This document shows positions 56,348 through 64,000 of a stretch of DNA of 64,000 nucleotides, one piece after another (positions within the stretch are counted from its first letter, which is position 1; each line of letters starts with the position of its first letter). The notes beneath the pieces are model-generated. The model was not told the origin of the DNA. It worked only from the letters and a program-made list of their open reading frames with translations, and did not search any database. Location of the stretch: NCBI RefSeq assembly GCF_003315415.1, contig NZ_QNSB01000003.1:248001-312000 (forward strand), written 5' to 3'. This stretch comes from Brevibacterium sanguinis. GTDB taxonomy: Bacteria > Actinomycetota > Actinomycetes > Actinomycetales > Brevibacteriaceae. The position numbers and the translations under genes are program-made.

Positions 56348-56373
56348 GAACCCCCTGGTCACCCAGGGGGTTC
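56348..56373 (+). terminator. Terminator of tRNA-Arg
   Basis: 11-bp perfect stem GAACCCCCTGG / CCAGGGGGTTC with loop TCAC, followed by TCTC. Confidence 0.75.
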
Positions 56374-56480
56374 TCTCATCCCACGAGGATTCCCGGGACG
56401 CCCGGGCCGAGAAGTCCGAGCACGCTCCCGGCGACGGCGATCGGCCCCGGCCGGGGCGGGGGTCGAGCGTGGATGGCACA

Positions 56481-57665
56481 ATGGCGACCATGAGATCTGC
56501 TGGGGCAACCGGTCTTGTCTTGGCGGGCATCATCGTCGCCGCGTTCAATCTGCGTCCCGGGGTCACCGGGCTGTCGCCGCTGCTCGACATGATGGGCGCC
56601 GAGGTCCCGCTCGACGCCGTCTTCCTCGCAGTCATCGGCATGCTTCCCCCGCTGCTCTTCGGGGTCAGCGGCTTCATCGTCCCGAAGCTGGTCGACCGGT
56701 TCTCCGCGGTGTCGGTGACCCTCGGCGCGGTCGTCCTCATCGCGATCGGCTCGAGCGTGCGCGGGGTCCTCGACTCTCCTTCCTGGTTCCTCGTCCTCAG
56801 CGTCGTCGCTCTCCTCGGCATGGGCGTCGGCAACGTCGTGCTGCCGCCCATCGTCAAGTCGCACTTCCCCGATCGGCTCGCGCTCATGTCGACGGTGCAC
56901 GTCGGCCTCCTCCAGCTCGGCACGTTCCTGCCGCCTCTCGTCGCGGTGCCGCTGGCGGCGACGTGGGGCTGGCGAGGCTCACTGCTCGTCTGGGCCGTCT
57001 GCGCCCTCGTCGCGGTCGCCGCCTGGATCGTCATCGCGGTGAGACGGCCGGCGCCGCGGACGGCGGTGGCGGCCGCCGTGGTCGGCGGCGGCGAGCTGAG
57101 ACGCCTCGTGCGCACCCCGCGGGCCTGGGCGCTGATGACGATGACGGGACTGACCTCGTTCAACAACTTCATCCTCTTCACCTGGCTGCCGCTGCTGCTC
57201 ACCCACTCCGGCTCCGAGCCCGCCTTCGCCGGGGCCATGCTCGCCCTGGTCGCGGCCATCCCGCTCGTCCTCGGATTCGTCCTTCCCGCGCTCGCCCAGC
57301 GGCTGCGGACCGCGGCCCCCATCGTCGTCGCGTTCTGCGTGTCGCTGGCCGCCGGCTACCTCGGACTGTGGCTGGTCCCGCAGGCCGCGCCCGTGCTGTG
57401 GACCGTGCTCCTCGGTGTCGGGATCTCCACGTTCCCCCTCGCGCTCACCCTCATCGCGCTGCGCTCCGTCGACGCCGAGGCGACGGCGGCCCTGTCCGGA
57501 TTCGTCCAGGGAGGCGGATACCTCATGGCCGCCTCCGGTCCGCTCGTCTTCGCGTTCCTCCTCCAGAGCGTCGACGCCATGTGGCCCGCCTTCGCCGTCG
57601 TCCTCCTGTCCGTGGCCGTCAAACTCCTGGTCAGCATCCCCGCCTGCCGGCCCGGACACATCTGA
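56481..57665 (+). CDS. MFS transporter, CynX/NimT type
   Basis: 394 aa, 12 hydrophobic helices. LVLAGIIVAAFNLRPGVTGLSPLL is the opening typical of the CynX/NimT (cyanate and 2-nitroimidazole) group, and DRLALMSTVHVGLLQLGTF follows. It exports or imports an unidentified small compound. The start at 56481 is preceded by GGATGG; a second ATG at 56490 is possible. It separates tRNA-Arg from the argS-like gene, where no carrier occurs in mycobacteria. Confidence 0.82.
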   Translation: MATMRSAGATGLVLAGIIVAAFNLRPGVTGLSPLLDMMGAEVPLDAVFLAVIGMLPPLLFGVSGFIVPKLVDRFSAVSVTLGAVVLIAIGSSVRGVLDSPSWFLVLSVVALLGMGVGNVVLPPIVKSHFPDRLALMSTVHVGLLQLGTFLPPLVAVPLAATWGWRGSLLVWAVCALVAVAAWIVIAVRRPAPRTAVAAAVVGGGELRRLVRTPRAWALMTMTGLTSFNNFILFTWLPLLLTHSGSEPAFAGAMLALVAAIPLVLGFVLPALAQRLRTAAPIVVAFCVSLAAGYLGLWLVPQAAPVLWTVLLGVGISTFPLALTLIALRSVDAEATAALSGFVQGGGYLMAASGPLVFAFLLQSVDAMWPAFAVVLLSVAVKLLVSIPACRPGHI

Positions 57666-57709
57666 GACCGGGCGACGGCCCTGATTCGCCGCGGACAATC
57701 GCCACCGAG

Positions 57710-57715
57710 TAATCT
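57710..57715 (+). promoter_or_regulatory. -10 element for the ArgS-like gene
   Basis: TAATCT ends 6 nt before the GTG at 57722; no Shine-Dalgarno, so the transcript that starts the lysine/threonine operon seems leaderless. Confidence 0.6.
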
Positions 57716-57721
57716 GTTCTG

Positions 57722-58549
57722 GTGACCCCCGAACTCCTGCAGACCGCCCTGACCCGCGCGCTGAGCACCGCGTGCGGTCGAGTCGTCGATCTGCCCGCCA
57801 CGGTCACCCTGGTGCGCGCGAAGGACCCCGGCCGCGGGCACTGGACGTCGAACATCGCCCTCCAGACCGCCGCTGTTCTCGGCCGGGCCCCACGCGACCT
57901 GGCGATCGACATCGCGGCACTGCTGCGGGCGGAGCCCGGCGTTCGCTCGGTCGAGGTCTCCGGTCCCGGCTTCCTCACGATCACCCCCTCCGCCCCGGCC
58001 GCGCAGCTCGCGGCGGCGATCCTCTCCTCCGCGAGCGACCGCGATGCCGTGGAGCCCGCGCCCGCCGCGGAGCCTGCGCCCGCCTCGGCGCAGTCGGGCT
58101 CCGCACCGTCGGAGCCGATGCCGGACGACGCGGTGCTCGACGAGGTGCGCGTGGCGCATGCCCTGGCCAGGCGCATCGAGCGCGTCGCCGTCGCCACGGG
58201 CGTCGCCCGCCTCGCCGCCGCGGCGCCCGCGGACGCGGGTCTCGGGGAGGCGAGTGCCGCCGGAGGCGCCGTGGAGGCAGGCACCGACGAGGCCGAGACC
58301 GCTCTGCTCACGGCCCTCGTCGACTTCCCGCGCGTGGCCGGCGACGCCGTGCCCGCACGCATCGTCCGCCACCTGCAGGGCCTGGCGGAGGTCTTCCACC
58401 GCTGGGTCGATTCGCACCCGGTGATCCCCACGATCGATGAGGACGTCACGGGGGTCCACGCCGAACGGCTGCTGCTCGATCGCGCCGTGGGCGTCGTCCT
58501 CGGCGATGGCCTGAGACTGCTGGGCGCTACCGCCCCGGAGAGGATGTAA
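57722..58549 (+). CDS. Arginyl-tRNA synthetase remnant: N-terminal and DALR domains only
   Basis: 275 aa. Residues 1-85 match the Add-1 N-terminal domain of ArgS (HWTSNIALQTAAVLGRAP, VEVSGPGFLTIT). Residues 135-275 match the DALR anticodon-binding domain (TALVDFPRVAGDAVPARIVRHLQGLAEVFHRWVD, RLLLDRAVGVVLGDGLRLLG). Between them there is only an Ala/Pro-rich linker: the catalytic Rossmann domain with HIGH and KMSKS motifs, about 300 residues, is absent. It precedes lysA where argS sits in mycobacteria and corynebacteria. It may be an evolving tRNA-Arg-binding regulator or decaying; it is fully open. Stop overlaps the lysA ATG (TAATG). Confidence 0.72.
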   Translation: MTPELLQTALTRALSTACGRVVDLPATVTLVRAKDPGRGHWTSNIALQTAAVLGRAPRDLAIDIAALLRAEPGVRSVEVSGPGFLTITPSAPAAQLAAAILSSASDRDAVEPAPAAEPAPASAQSGSAPSEPMPDDAVLDEVRVAHALARRIERVAVATGVARLAAAAPADAGLGEASAAGGAVEAGTDEAETALLTALVDFPRVAGDAVPARIVRHLQGLAEVFHRWVDSHPVIPTIDEDVTGVHAERLLLDRAVGVVLGDGLRLLGATAPERM

Positions 58550-59985
58550 TGCCCGCACACATCGCCGGAACACTGCACGCGACACCCGCGCCCGTGTGGC
58601 TGCCGTACCCCGAGGACGTCAACGCCCTGCTGCCGAGCCTGTGGTCGCGCAACGTGGTGAAGAACGCCGACGGCGTCCTCACCGTCGCCGGGCACCCGGT
58701 CACCGACATCGCCCGCGACCACGGCACCCCGACCCTCGTCATGGACGTCGACGACTTCAAGGCCCGGGCGCGGGAGTACCGGGATGCCTACGCGCATGCG
58801 TTCTCGCCCGAGCAGGGTCGGTCCGGCGCGGACGTCTTCTACGCGGGCAAGGCGTTCCTCTGCACCGCCGTCGCCCGCTGGGTGCACGAGGCGGGCCTCG
58901 GACTCGACACCTGCTCGCTGGGGGAGATGATGATCGCCCGTGCCGCGGGAGTCCCGGGGGAGATGGTCGGGCTGCACGGCAACAACAAGTCGGTGGCGGA
59001 ACTCGACTACGCGCTCGACTACGGCGTGGGGCGGATCATCGTCGACAGCCTCGACGAGATCGACCGGCTCGAGACGATCGCCGCGGCCCGGGGGGTCGTC
59101 GCGCCGGTCATGCTCCGGGTCACGGTCGGCGTCGAAGCCCACACCCACGACTTCATCGCCACCGCCCACGAGGACCAGAAGTTCGGCCTGTCCCTGTCCT
59201 CCGGGATGGCCGCGAAGGCCGCCGAGGCGGTCGTCGGCTCGGCCCACCTGCGCTTCGACGGACTCCACTCCCACATCGGTTCCCAGATCTTCGACATCTC
59301 CGGGTTCCAGGTCGCCGCCGCCCGAGTCCTCGACCTCCGCGCCCAGATCATGCGCACCCACGGCGTCGACCTGCCCGAGGTCGACCTCGGCGGCGGCTTC
59401 GGGATCCGCTACACCTCCCAGGACACCCCGATCCCGGTCGAGGAGATGGCCGCCGAGCTCGCCGAGGTCGTCGCCAAGGAATGCCGCGGGCTCGGCACCG
59501 ACGTGCCGCGGATCTCGATCGAGCCCGGGCGCGCGATCGTCTCCCCGGCCGTCTTCACCCTCTACGAGGTGGGCACCGTCAAGGAGGTGCACACCGACAC
59601 CGGGATCCGCACCTACGTCGCCGTCGACGGCGGCATGAGCGACAACATCCGGACAGCTCTCTACGACGCCGATTATTCGTGTAGCTTGGCCAATCGGAAC
59701 TCGAACGCCGAGCCCGCGATCATCCGCGTCGTGGGCAAGCACTGCGAGTCGGGCGACATCATCGTCCGCGATGAGTACATGGGGGCCGATGTCGCCCCCG
59801 GCGACCTCGTCGCCGTGCCGGGAACGGGCGCCTACTGCAGGCCGCTGGCCAACAACTACAACCATGTGCCCCGGCCCGGCGTGCTCGCCGTGAGCGCGGA
59901 CGGGGCCGAGTGGATCGTCACCCCCGAGAGCTATGCCCAGATGCTCAGCACCGACCCGGGCATGACCACATCGACAGAGACATAA
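58549..59985 (+). CDS. lysA: Diaminopimelate decarboxylase
   Basis: 478 aa, alanine-racemase-like TIM barrel. FYAGKAFLCTAVARW contains the PLP Lys; GLHGNNKSVAELDYA, HSHIGSQIFDISGF, LGGGFGIRYT, EPGRAIVSPA, DGGMSDNIRTALYDA and GAYCRPLANNYNHVPRPG follow. It produces L-lysine from meso-diaminopimelate. Translationally coupled to the ArgS-like gene, the same linkage as argS-lysA in corynebacteria. hom follows after 12 bp. Confidence 0.96.
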   Translation: MPAHIAGTLHATPAPVWLPYPEDVNALLPSLWSRNVVKNADGVLTVAGHPVTDIARDHGTPTLVMDVDDFKARAREYRDAYAHAFSPEQGRSGADVFYAGKAFLCTAVARWVHEAGLGLDTCSLGEMMIARAAGVPGEMVGLHGNNKSVAELDYALDYGVGRIIVDSLDEIDRLETIAAARGVVAPVMLRVTVGVEAHTHDFIATAHEDQKFGLSLSSGMAAKAAEAVVGSAHLRFDGLHSHIGSQIFDISGFQVAAARVLDLRAQIMRTHGVDLPEVDLGGGFGIRYTSQDTPIPVEEMAAELAEVVAKECRGLGTDVPRISIEPGRAIVSPAVFTLYEVGTVKEVHTDTGIRTYVAVDGGMSDNIRTALYDADYSCSLANRNSNAEPAIIRVVGKHCESGDIIVRDEYMGADVAPGDLVAVPGTGAYCRPLANNYNHVPRPGVLAVSADGAEWIVTPESYAQMLSTDPGMTTSTET

Positions 59986-59997
59986 GAAGGCAGGGAA

Positions 59998-61305
59998 ATG
60001 AAGCCACTGAGAGTTGCGATGCTCGGCTGCGGAGTCGTCGGCACGGAGGTCGCGGCACGCATCGTCGACCGATCCGAGGCCCTGGCCGAGAGGATCGGCG
60101 CCCCCCTCGAGCTCAGCGCCGTCGTCGTCCGTGACCTCGCGAAGGCGCGGCCGGGGATCGACGAGAGCCTGCTCACGACCGACGCCGAGACCGCGATCGC
60201 CGACGCCGACATCGTCATCGAGCTCATGGGCGGCATCGAGCCCGCCAAGACGCTGATCACCGCGGCCCTCGACCAGGGCTCGTCCGTGGTCACCGCGAAC
60301 AAGGCGCTGCTGGCCGCGCACTACGGCGAGCTCATGTCCGCCGCCGACCGCGCGAGCGTGAGGCTCGAGCACGAGGCGGCCGTGGCCGGGGCGATCCCGA
60401 TCATCCGCCCCGTCGGCGACTCTCTCGCCGGCGACCGGATCGACCGCATCATGGGCATCGTCAACGGCACGACCAACTACATCCTCGACCAGATGGACTC
60501 GGAGGGCTGGGACTTCGACCGCGCCCTGTCGACCGCCCAGGAGCTCGGCTACGCCGAGGCGGACCCGACGGCCGACGTCGGCGGCCATGACGCCGCCGCC
60601 AAGGCCGCGATCCTGTCCTCACTGGCCTTCCACGCCCCCGTCTCGAGCGACGACGTCCACGTCGAGGGCATCGAGGGCATCTCCGCGGAGATGGTCGCCA
60701 CCGCGAAGGACCAGGGCTTCGTCATCAAGCTCCTCGCCGTGTGCGAGCGCGTCGCCGAGTCCCCGGCCGGTCCCGGCCTCTCCGCCCGCGTGTACCCGGC
60801 GCTGCTGCGCCGGTCCCACCCCCTGGCCTCCGTCCGCGGCGCGTTCAACGCCGTCTTCATCGAGGCCGAGGCCGCCGGTGAGCTGATGTTCTACGGTCAG
60901 GGAGCCGGAGGCGCCCCGACCGCCTCGGCCGTGCTCGGAGACGTCGTCTCCGTCGCGCGCCGCCGCGTGCTCGGCGGCCGCGGTCAGTACGAGCGTCCCT
61001 TCCACGAGGACTCGCGGATCCTCCCGATCTCGGCGATCACGACCCGCTATCACATCACCCTCGACGTCGTCGACCGCCCCGGCGTCCTCGCGGCCGTCTC
61101 CGAGGTCTTCGCCGACGAGGGCGCGTCGATCGAGCTCATGCGCCAGACCGTCGGCGAGGTCGACGAGGACGAGATGCAGCACGCGAAGCTCGTGCTCGCG
61201 ACCCATTCGAACACCGAGGCGGCTCTCGCCCGCACGGTCGAGCGCCTCGGCGACCTCGACGTCGTGCGTGCCGTGAGCTCCGTGATCCGCGTGGAAGGAC
61301 AGTGA
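59998..61305 (+). CDS. hom: Homoserine dehydrogenase
   Basis: 435 aa. [14 protein letters not shown] (NAD-binding), [50 protein letters not shown] in parts, and a C-terminal ACT domain (about residues 350-430) that should bind threonine for feedback inhibition. Catalyses reduction of aspartate semialdehyde to homoserine. AAGGCAGGGAA lies just before the ATG. Operon lysA-hom-thrC-thrB. Confidence 0.95.
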   Translation: MKPLRVAMLGCGVVGTEVAARIVDRSEALAERIGAPLELSAVVVRDLAKARPGIDESLLTTDAETAIADADIVIELMGGIEPAKTLITAALDQGSSVVTANKALLAAHYGELMSAADRASVRLEHEAAVAGAIPIIRPVGDSLAGDRIDRIMGIVNGTTNYILDQMDSEGWDFDRALSTAQELGYAEADPTADVGGHDAAAKAAILSSLAFHAPVSSDDVHVEGIEGISAEMVATAKDQGFVIKLLAVCERVAESPAGPGLSARVYPALLRRSHPLASVRGAFNAVFIEAEAAGELMFYGQGAGGAPTASAVLGDVVSVARRRVLGGRGQYERPFHEDSRILPISAITTRYHITLDVVDRPGVLAAVSEVFADEGASIELMRQTVGEVDEDEMQHAKLVLATHSNTEAALARTVERLGDLDVVRAVSSVIRVEGQ

Positions 61306-61307
61306 CG

Positions 61308-62393
61308 ATGAGCGCATTCCCGAGGAAGCAGTGGCAGGGCGTCGTCGACGAGTACCGCGGTCTGCTCGACGTCGCGGACTCCACCCCCGCCGTGACGTTG
61401 GGGGAGGGCGGGACCCCCCTGATCCGGGCTGAACGTCTCAGCGAGCTCACCGGCGCCGCCGTGTGGGTGAAGTACGAGGGCCTCAACCCCACCGGGTCAT
61501 TCAAGGACCGGGGGATGACGATGGCGATGACGAAGGCCGCCGCGGCCGGCGCCAAGGCCGTCATCTGCGCCTCGACGGGCAACACCTCGGCCTCGGCCGC
61601 GGCCTACGCGACGAAGGCCGGGCTGACCTGCGCCGTCCTCGTCCCCGCTGGGAAGATCGCCCCGGGGAAGATGAGCCAGGCCGTCGCCCACGGCGCGACC
61701 CTGCTCGAGGTCGACGGCAACTTCGACGACTGCCTGACCCTGTGCCGGAAGCTCTCCGAGTCCTATCCCGTCCACCTCGTCAACTCGGTGAACGCCGACC
61801 GCATCGAGGGACAGAAGACGGCCTCCTTCGAGGTCGTCGACGTCCTCGGCGACGCCCCGGACATCCATGTCCTGCCCGTCGGCAACGCCGGCAACATCAC
61901 CGCGTACTGGAAGGGCTACCGGCAGTACCACGAGCTCGGCCACGCCAGCCGCCTGCCGCGGATGTGGGGGTTCCAGGCCGCCGGCGCCGCCCCGCTCGTG
62001 CTCGGCCACCCCGTCGACGAACCCGACACCATCGCCACGGCGATCCGGATCGGCAAGCCCGCCAGCTGGGACCAGGCCATCGAGGCCCGGGACTCCTCCG
62101 GGGGCCTCATCGACTCGGTCACGGACGAGGAGATCCTCGCCGCGCACAAGGTCCTCTCGCGGCAGGAGGGGATCTTCGTCGAACCCGGGTCCGCCGCCTC
62201 GGTGGCCGGTCTGCTCAAGATGTCGGCCGCCGGCAGGGTCCCGGCCGGGGCGACGATCGCCGTCACCGTCACCGGACACGGGCTCAAGGACCCCGCCTGG
62301 GCCCTGCACACCGAGGACGGTTCGGCCATCGAGCCGATCCGGGTCCCCGTCGATGCGGTCAGCGCCGCACGGGCACTGGGGCTCGAGGCTTGA
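61308..62393 (+). CDS. thrC: Threonine synthase
   Basis: 361 aa, PLP fold type [22 protein letters not shown] with the PLP Lys; [29 protein letters not shown] and [16 protein letters not shown] are diagnostic of the short ThrC subfamily. Makes threonine from O-phosphohomoserine. AAGGA lies 8 nt before the ATG at 61308; an overlapping GTG (61302) is also in frame. Its stop overlaps the thrB start region. Confidence 0.95.
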   Translation: MSAFPRKQWQGVVDEYRGLLDVADSTPAVTLGEGGTPLIRAERLSELTGAAVWVKYEGLNPTGSFKDRGMTMAMTKAAAAGAKAVICASTGNTSASAAAYATKAGLTCAVLVPAGKIAPGKMSQAVAHGATLLEVDGNFDDCLTLCRKLSESYPVHLVNSVNADRIEGQKTASFEVVDVLGDAPDIHVLPVGNAGNITAYWKGYRQYHELGHASRLPRMWGFQAAGAAPLVLGHPVDEPDTIATAIRIGKPASWDQAIEARDSSGGLIDSVTDEEILAAHKVLSRQEGIFVEPGSAASVAGLLKMSAAGRVPAGATIAVTVTGHGLKDPAWALHTEDGSAIEPIRVPVDAVSAARALGLEA

Positions 62394-62395
62394 GC

Positions 62396-63298
62396 GTGTC
62401 ACTGACCATCGAGGTGCCCGCCACCTCGGCGAACCTCGGCCCCGGCTACGACTCGTTCGGCATCGCCCTGGGCCTGTGCGACACCCTGACCGTGACGATC
62501 CACGACGACGAGGTCGACCCGGCCGACTGCGTGAGCGTGACGGGTGAGAGCGCCGAGTCCCTGCCCCGGGACCGCTCCCACCTCGTCATGCGCGTCCTCT
62601 GCGATGTCCTCGCCGCCGAGTACGGCGCCGCGGTGACCGGCCTCGCCGAGCGGCTGCGCCTCGAGTGCGTCAACCGGATCCCCCACTCGCGGGGTCTCGG
62701 CTCCTCCGCGGCGGCGGTCGTGGCCGGCGTCGCCCTGGCCGGTGCCGTCGCCGAGCACTGCGGGGCCGCCGGGCTCCCGCGCGAGCGCGTCCTCGAACTC
62801 GCCACCGACCTCGAGGGACATCCCGACAATGCGGCGCCGGCGATCTTCGGCGGGCTGACGATCGCGCTGTCGGCCCCGGCCCGCGCTTGGCGCATCCCCG
62901 TGCACACGGTCACCGACGTCACCGTGATCGTCCCCGAGTCCCGGCTCGACACCGCGATCGCCCGATCGCTCATGCCGGCCTCCGTCGAGCACGAGATCGC
63001 CGCGGAGAACTCCGCCCGGACGGGACTGCTCGTCCACGGCTTCACCTCCGACGCCGCGGTGCTCATGGATGCGACGGCCGATCTCCTCCACCAGGAGTTC
63101 CGCCGGGAGGCGTATCCCGAATCGATGGACCTCGTCGACCGGCTCCGCGCCGCCGGGCATCCCGCCGTGATCTCCGGTGCCGGGCCGACCGTCCTCGTCC
63201 TCTCCGATTCCGTCGACCCGTCCTTCGCACCGGCGTCGACGTCTCTCATCCGCACCTCTGTTGACCTCGCAGGATACCGCATCGCACGGAGCCGATGA
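62396..63298 (+). CDS. thrB: Homoserine kinase
   Basis: 300 aa GHMP kinase. VPATSANLGPGYDSFGIALGL (motif 1), IPHSRGLGSSAAAVVAGVALAG (motif 2, ATP binding) and AVISGAGPTVLVLS (motif 3). Phosphorylates homoserine to O-phosphohomoserine. I took GTG 62396 because GAGG lies 7 nt upstream; a TTG at 62390 overlaps the thrC stop. Ends the operon; rho has its own leader. Confidence 0.93.
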   Translation: MSLTIEVPATSANLGPGYDSFGIALGLCDTLTVTIHDDEVDPADCVSVTGESAESLPRDRSHLVMRVLCDVLAAEYGAAVTGLAERLRLECVNRIPHSRGLGSSAAAVVAGVALAGAVAEHCGAAGLPRERVLELATDLEGHPDNAAPAIFGGLTIALSAPARAWRIPVHTVTDVTVIVPESRLDTAIARSLMPASVEHEIAAENSARTGLLVHGFTSDAAVLMDATADLLHQEFRREAYPESMDLVDRLRAAGHPAVISGAGPTVLVLSDSVDPSFAPASTSLIRTSVDLAGYRIARSR

Positions 63299-63522
63299 GC
63301 GCGAATTCGCGTCAGCGGCACCAAGAGAGTAAACTGATCGTGTTCCGATCGTGAACGGATTGAGCGCCTTTCAGATGCAAGCTCGATCGAGTGTCACATT
63401 CCCTGGAACGCCTCCTGCTCATTCTTCAGCAGGTGATCTTTCACAATGCACCGCCAGGGTGTTTCCGTCGCCGTGAGTACTACGGCTCTTGCCGCACGGC
63501 CGAATGAGGGAGAAAGACCTTC
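63299..63522 (+). promoter_or_regulatory. rho leader and promoter
   Basis: 224 bp between thrB and rho. TAAACT (63329-63334 region) is a probable -10, giving a leader of about 180 nt with GATCG/CGATC and CCTGCT/AGCAGG hairpins. It contains a 33-codon reading frame (63375-63476). Rho genes are autoregulated through their leader in E. coli, so a similar mechanism is likely. Confidence 0.5.
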
Positions 63523-64000
63523 GTGTCTGAAACCACTACTCAAGATTCCGCACCACGCACAGGCAGCCTGACCGCACTGCGTCTTCCCCAACTGCAGGAG
63601 ATGGCAGCGGGTCTGGGAATCAAGGGGTACCGTCGCCTTCGCAAAAGCGAACTGATCGACGCCATCAAGAACTCCCAGGGCTCCGGCGCGCAGAGCGCCC
63701 CGAGCACCCCTTCCCAGGCTCCCGCTCCCGCTGCGGAGACCGCCGCTCCCGCCGCCCAGACCGCTGCCCCGTCCGAGACCGCGACGTCGACCGAGAGCTC
63801 CGCTCCCGCCGAGGCGACCGCGCCCAAGCGTCGAAACCGCCGCAACGGCGCCGATCAGGCCACCGAGACCGCACCCGCCGAGGAATCGACCGAGTCCTCC
63901 GAGGCGAGCGGCTCCGAGACGACCCAGACCGGCGAGGGCCAGCGCTCCCGCCGCAGCCGCACCCGTCGGGGCGGCTCGCGCACCGAGGGCGCCGAGTCCG
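63523..64000 (+). CDS. rho: Transcription termination factor Rho, 3' end outside window
   Basis: The first 159 codons. GSLTALRLPQLQEMAAGLGIKGYRRLRKSELIDAI is the Rho N-terminal SAP-like domain, followed by the long Ala/Pro/Ser/Glu and Arg-rich insertion (QRSRRSRTRRGGSRT) typical of actinobacterial Rho. The RNA-binding OB and ATPase domains lie outside. GTG start at 63523 with GGGAGA upstream; the gene follows thrB as in mycobacteria. Confidence 0.92.
   Translation, partial: MSETTTQDSAPRTGSLTALRLPQLQEMAAGLGIKGYRRLRKSELIDAIKNSQGSGAQSAPSTPSQAPAPAAETAAPAAQTAAPSETATSTESSAPAEATAPKRRNRRNGADQATETAPAEESTESSEASGSETTQTGEGQRSRRSRTRRGGSRTEGAES

Noticed and set aside
56269..56400. Phage or island attachment site at the tRNA-Arg 3' end
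   Set aside because: No integrase and no second copy of the tRNA end lies within the window; flanking genes are core.
58015..58140. Sequencing frameshift hiding the ArgS catalytic domain
   Set aside because: The linker is only about 50 codons long in all frames; there is no room for a 300-residue domain.

Overview
The window is a gene-dense, high-GC stretch of an actinobacterial chromosome. Gene order matches several Mycobacterium tuberculosis loci that I recognise from memory: dapD-dapE-LOG-folP2-DivIVA-like-DUF3117 (Rv1201c-Rv1211), methyltransferase-tatB-mrp-MgtE_N (Rv1220c-Rv1232c), rhlE-like helicase to UPF0182 (Rv3211-Rv3193c), hisN/rsgA/aroA/sigH/rshA (Rv3228-Rv3221), kgd, guaB1 with two CBS proteins (Rv1843c-Rv1841c), and tRNA-Arg/argS/lysA/hom/thrC/thrB/rho (Rv1292-Rv1297). 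The missing gpgS and sigE-rseA-htrA and the shrunken argS-like gene argue against Mycobacterium itself. A Micrococcales-type organism such as Brevibacterium is my guess, not a demonstration. There is no phage, insertion sequence, CRISPR array or rRNA operon.

Layout: 1-5.7 kb lysine (dapD, dapE), LOG, FolP2, a small DivIVA-type membrane protein and a GT-C mannosyltransferase. 5.9-12.1 kb O-methyltransferase, alkyltransferase-like protein, TatB, a lipoprotein deacetylase and the operon MgtE_N/CBS-DUF1003-Mrp. 12.2-19.0 kb peptidases, a PHP phosphatase, a DEAD helicase, a ferritin-like protein, DUF3107 and a FasR-like TetR. 19.1-29.6 kb DNA repair: AdnA/AdnB-type helicase-nucleases, NudC, UvrD2. 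29.6-37.9 kb a cyclodehydratase-like protein, a non-coding stretch with DnaA-box-like sequences, a YgjP-type metalloprotein, NUDIX, DUF2342, a Lon-like PDZ protease and UPF0182. 38-46.3 kb an iron-regulated siderophore-binding lipoprotein, initiator tRNA, YceI, an aminotransferase, hisN-rsgA-aroA-DoxX, sigH-rshA and the tiny ribosomal protein bL37. 46.4-55 kb Kgd, GuaB1 and two DUF21-CBS membrane proteins behind a possible leader peptide. 55-64 kb a M15 peptidase, tRNA-Arg(CCG), an MFS carrier, an ArgS remnant, lysA-hom-thrC-thrB and the start of rho.

Two things stand out. At least fourteen genes have a TANNNT hexamer ending 6-7 nt before the start codon and no Shine-Dalgarno sequence, the signature of leaderless mRNAs. 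One of these apparent leaderless starts opens a 37-codon acidic/proline-rich reading frame that ends on the start codon of a CorC/CNNM-like gene, in RNA that can fold over that gene's ribosome-binding site. This is the best candidate here for an undescribed regulatory system. The other notable item is a gene made of only the N-terminal and DALR domains of arginyl-tRNA synthetase, at the place where argS normally precedes lysA. Most of the window is otherwise conserved housekeeping DNA.
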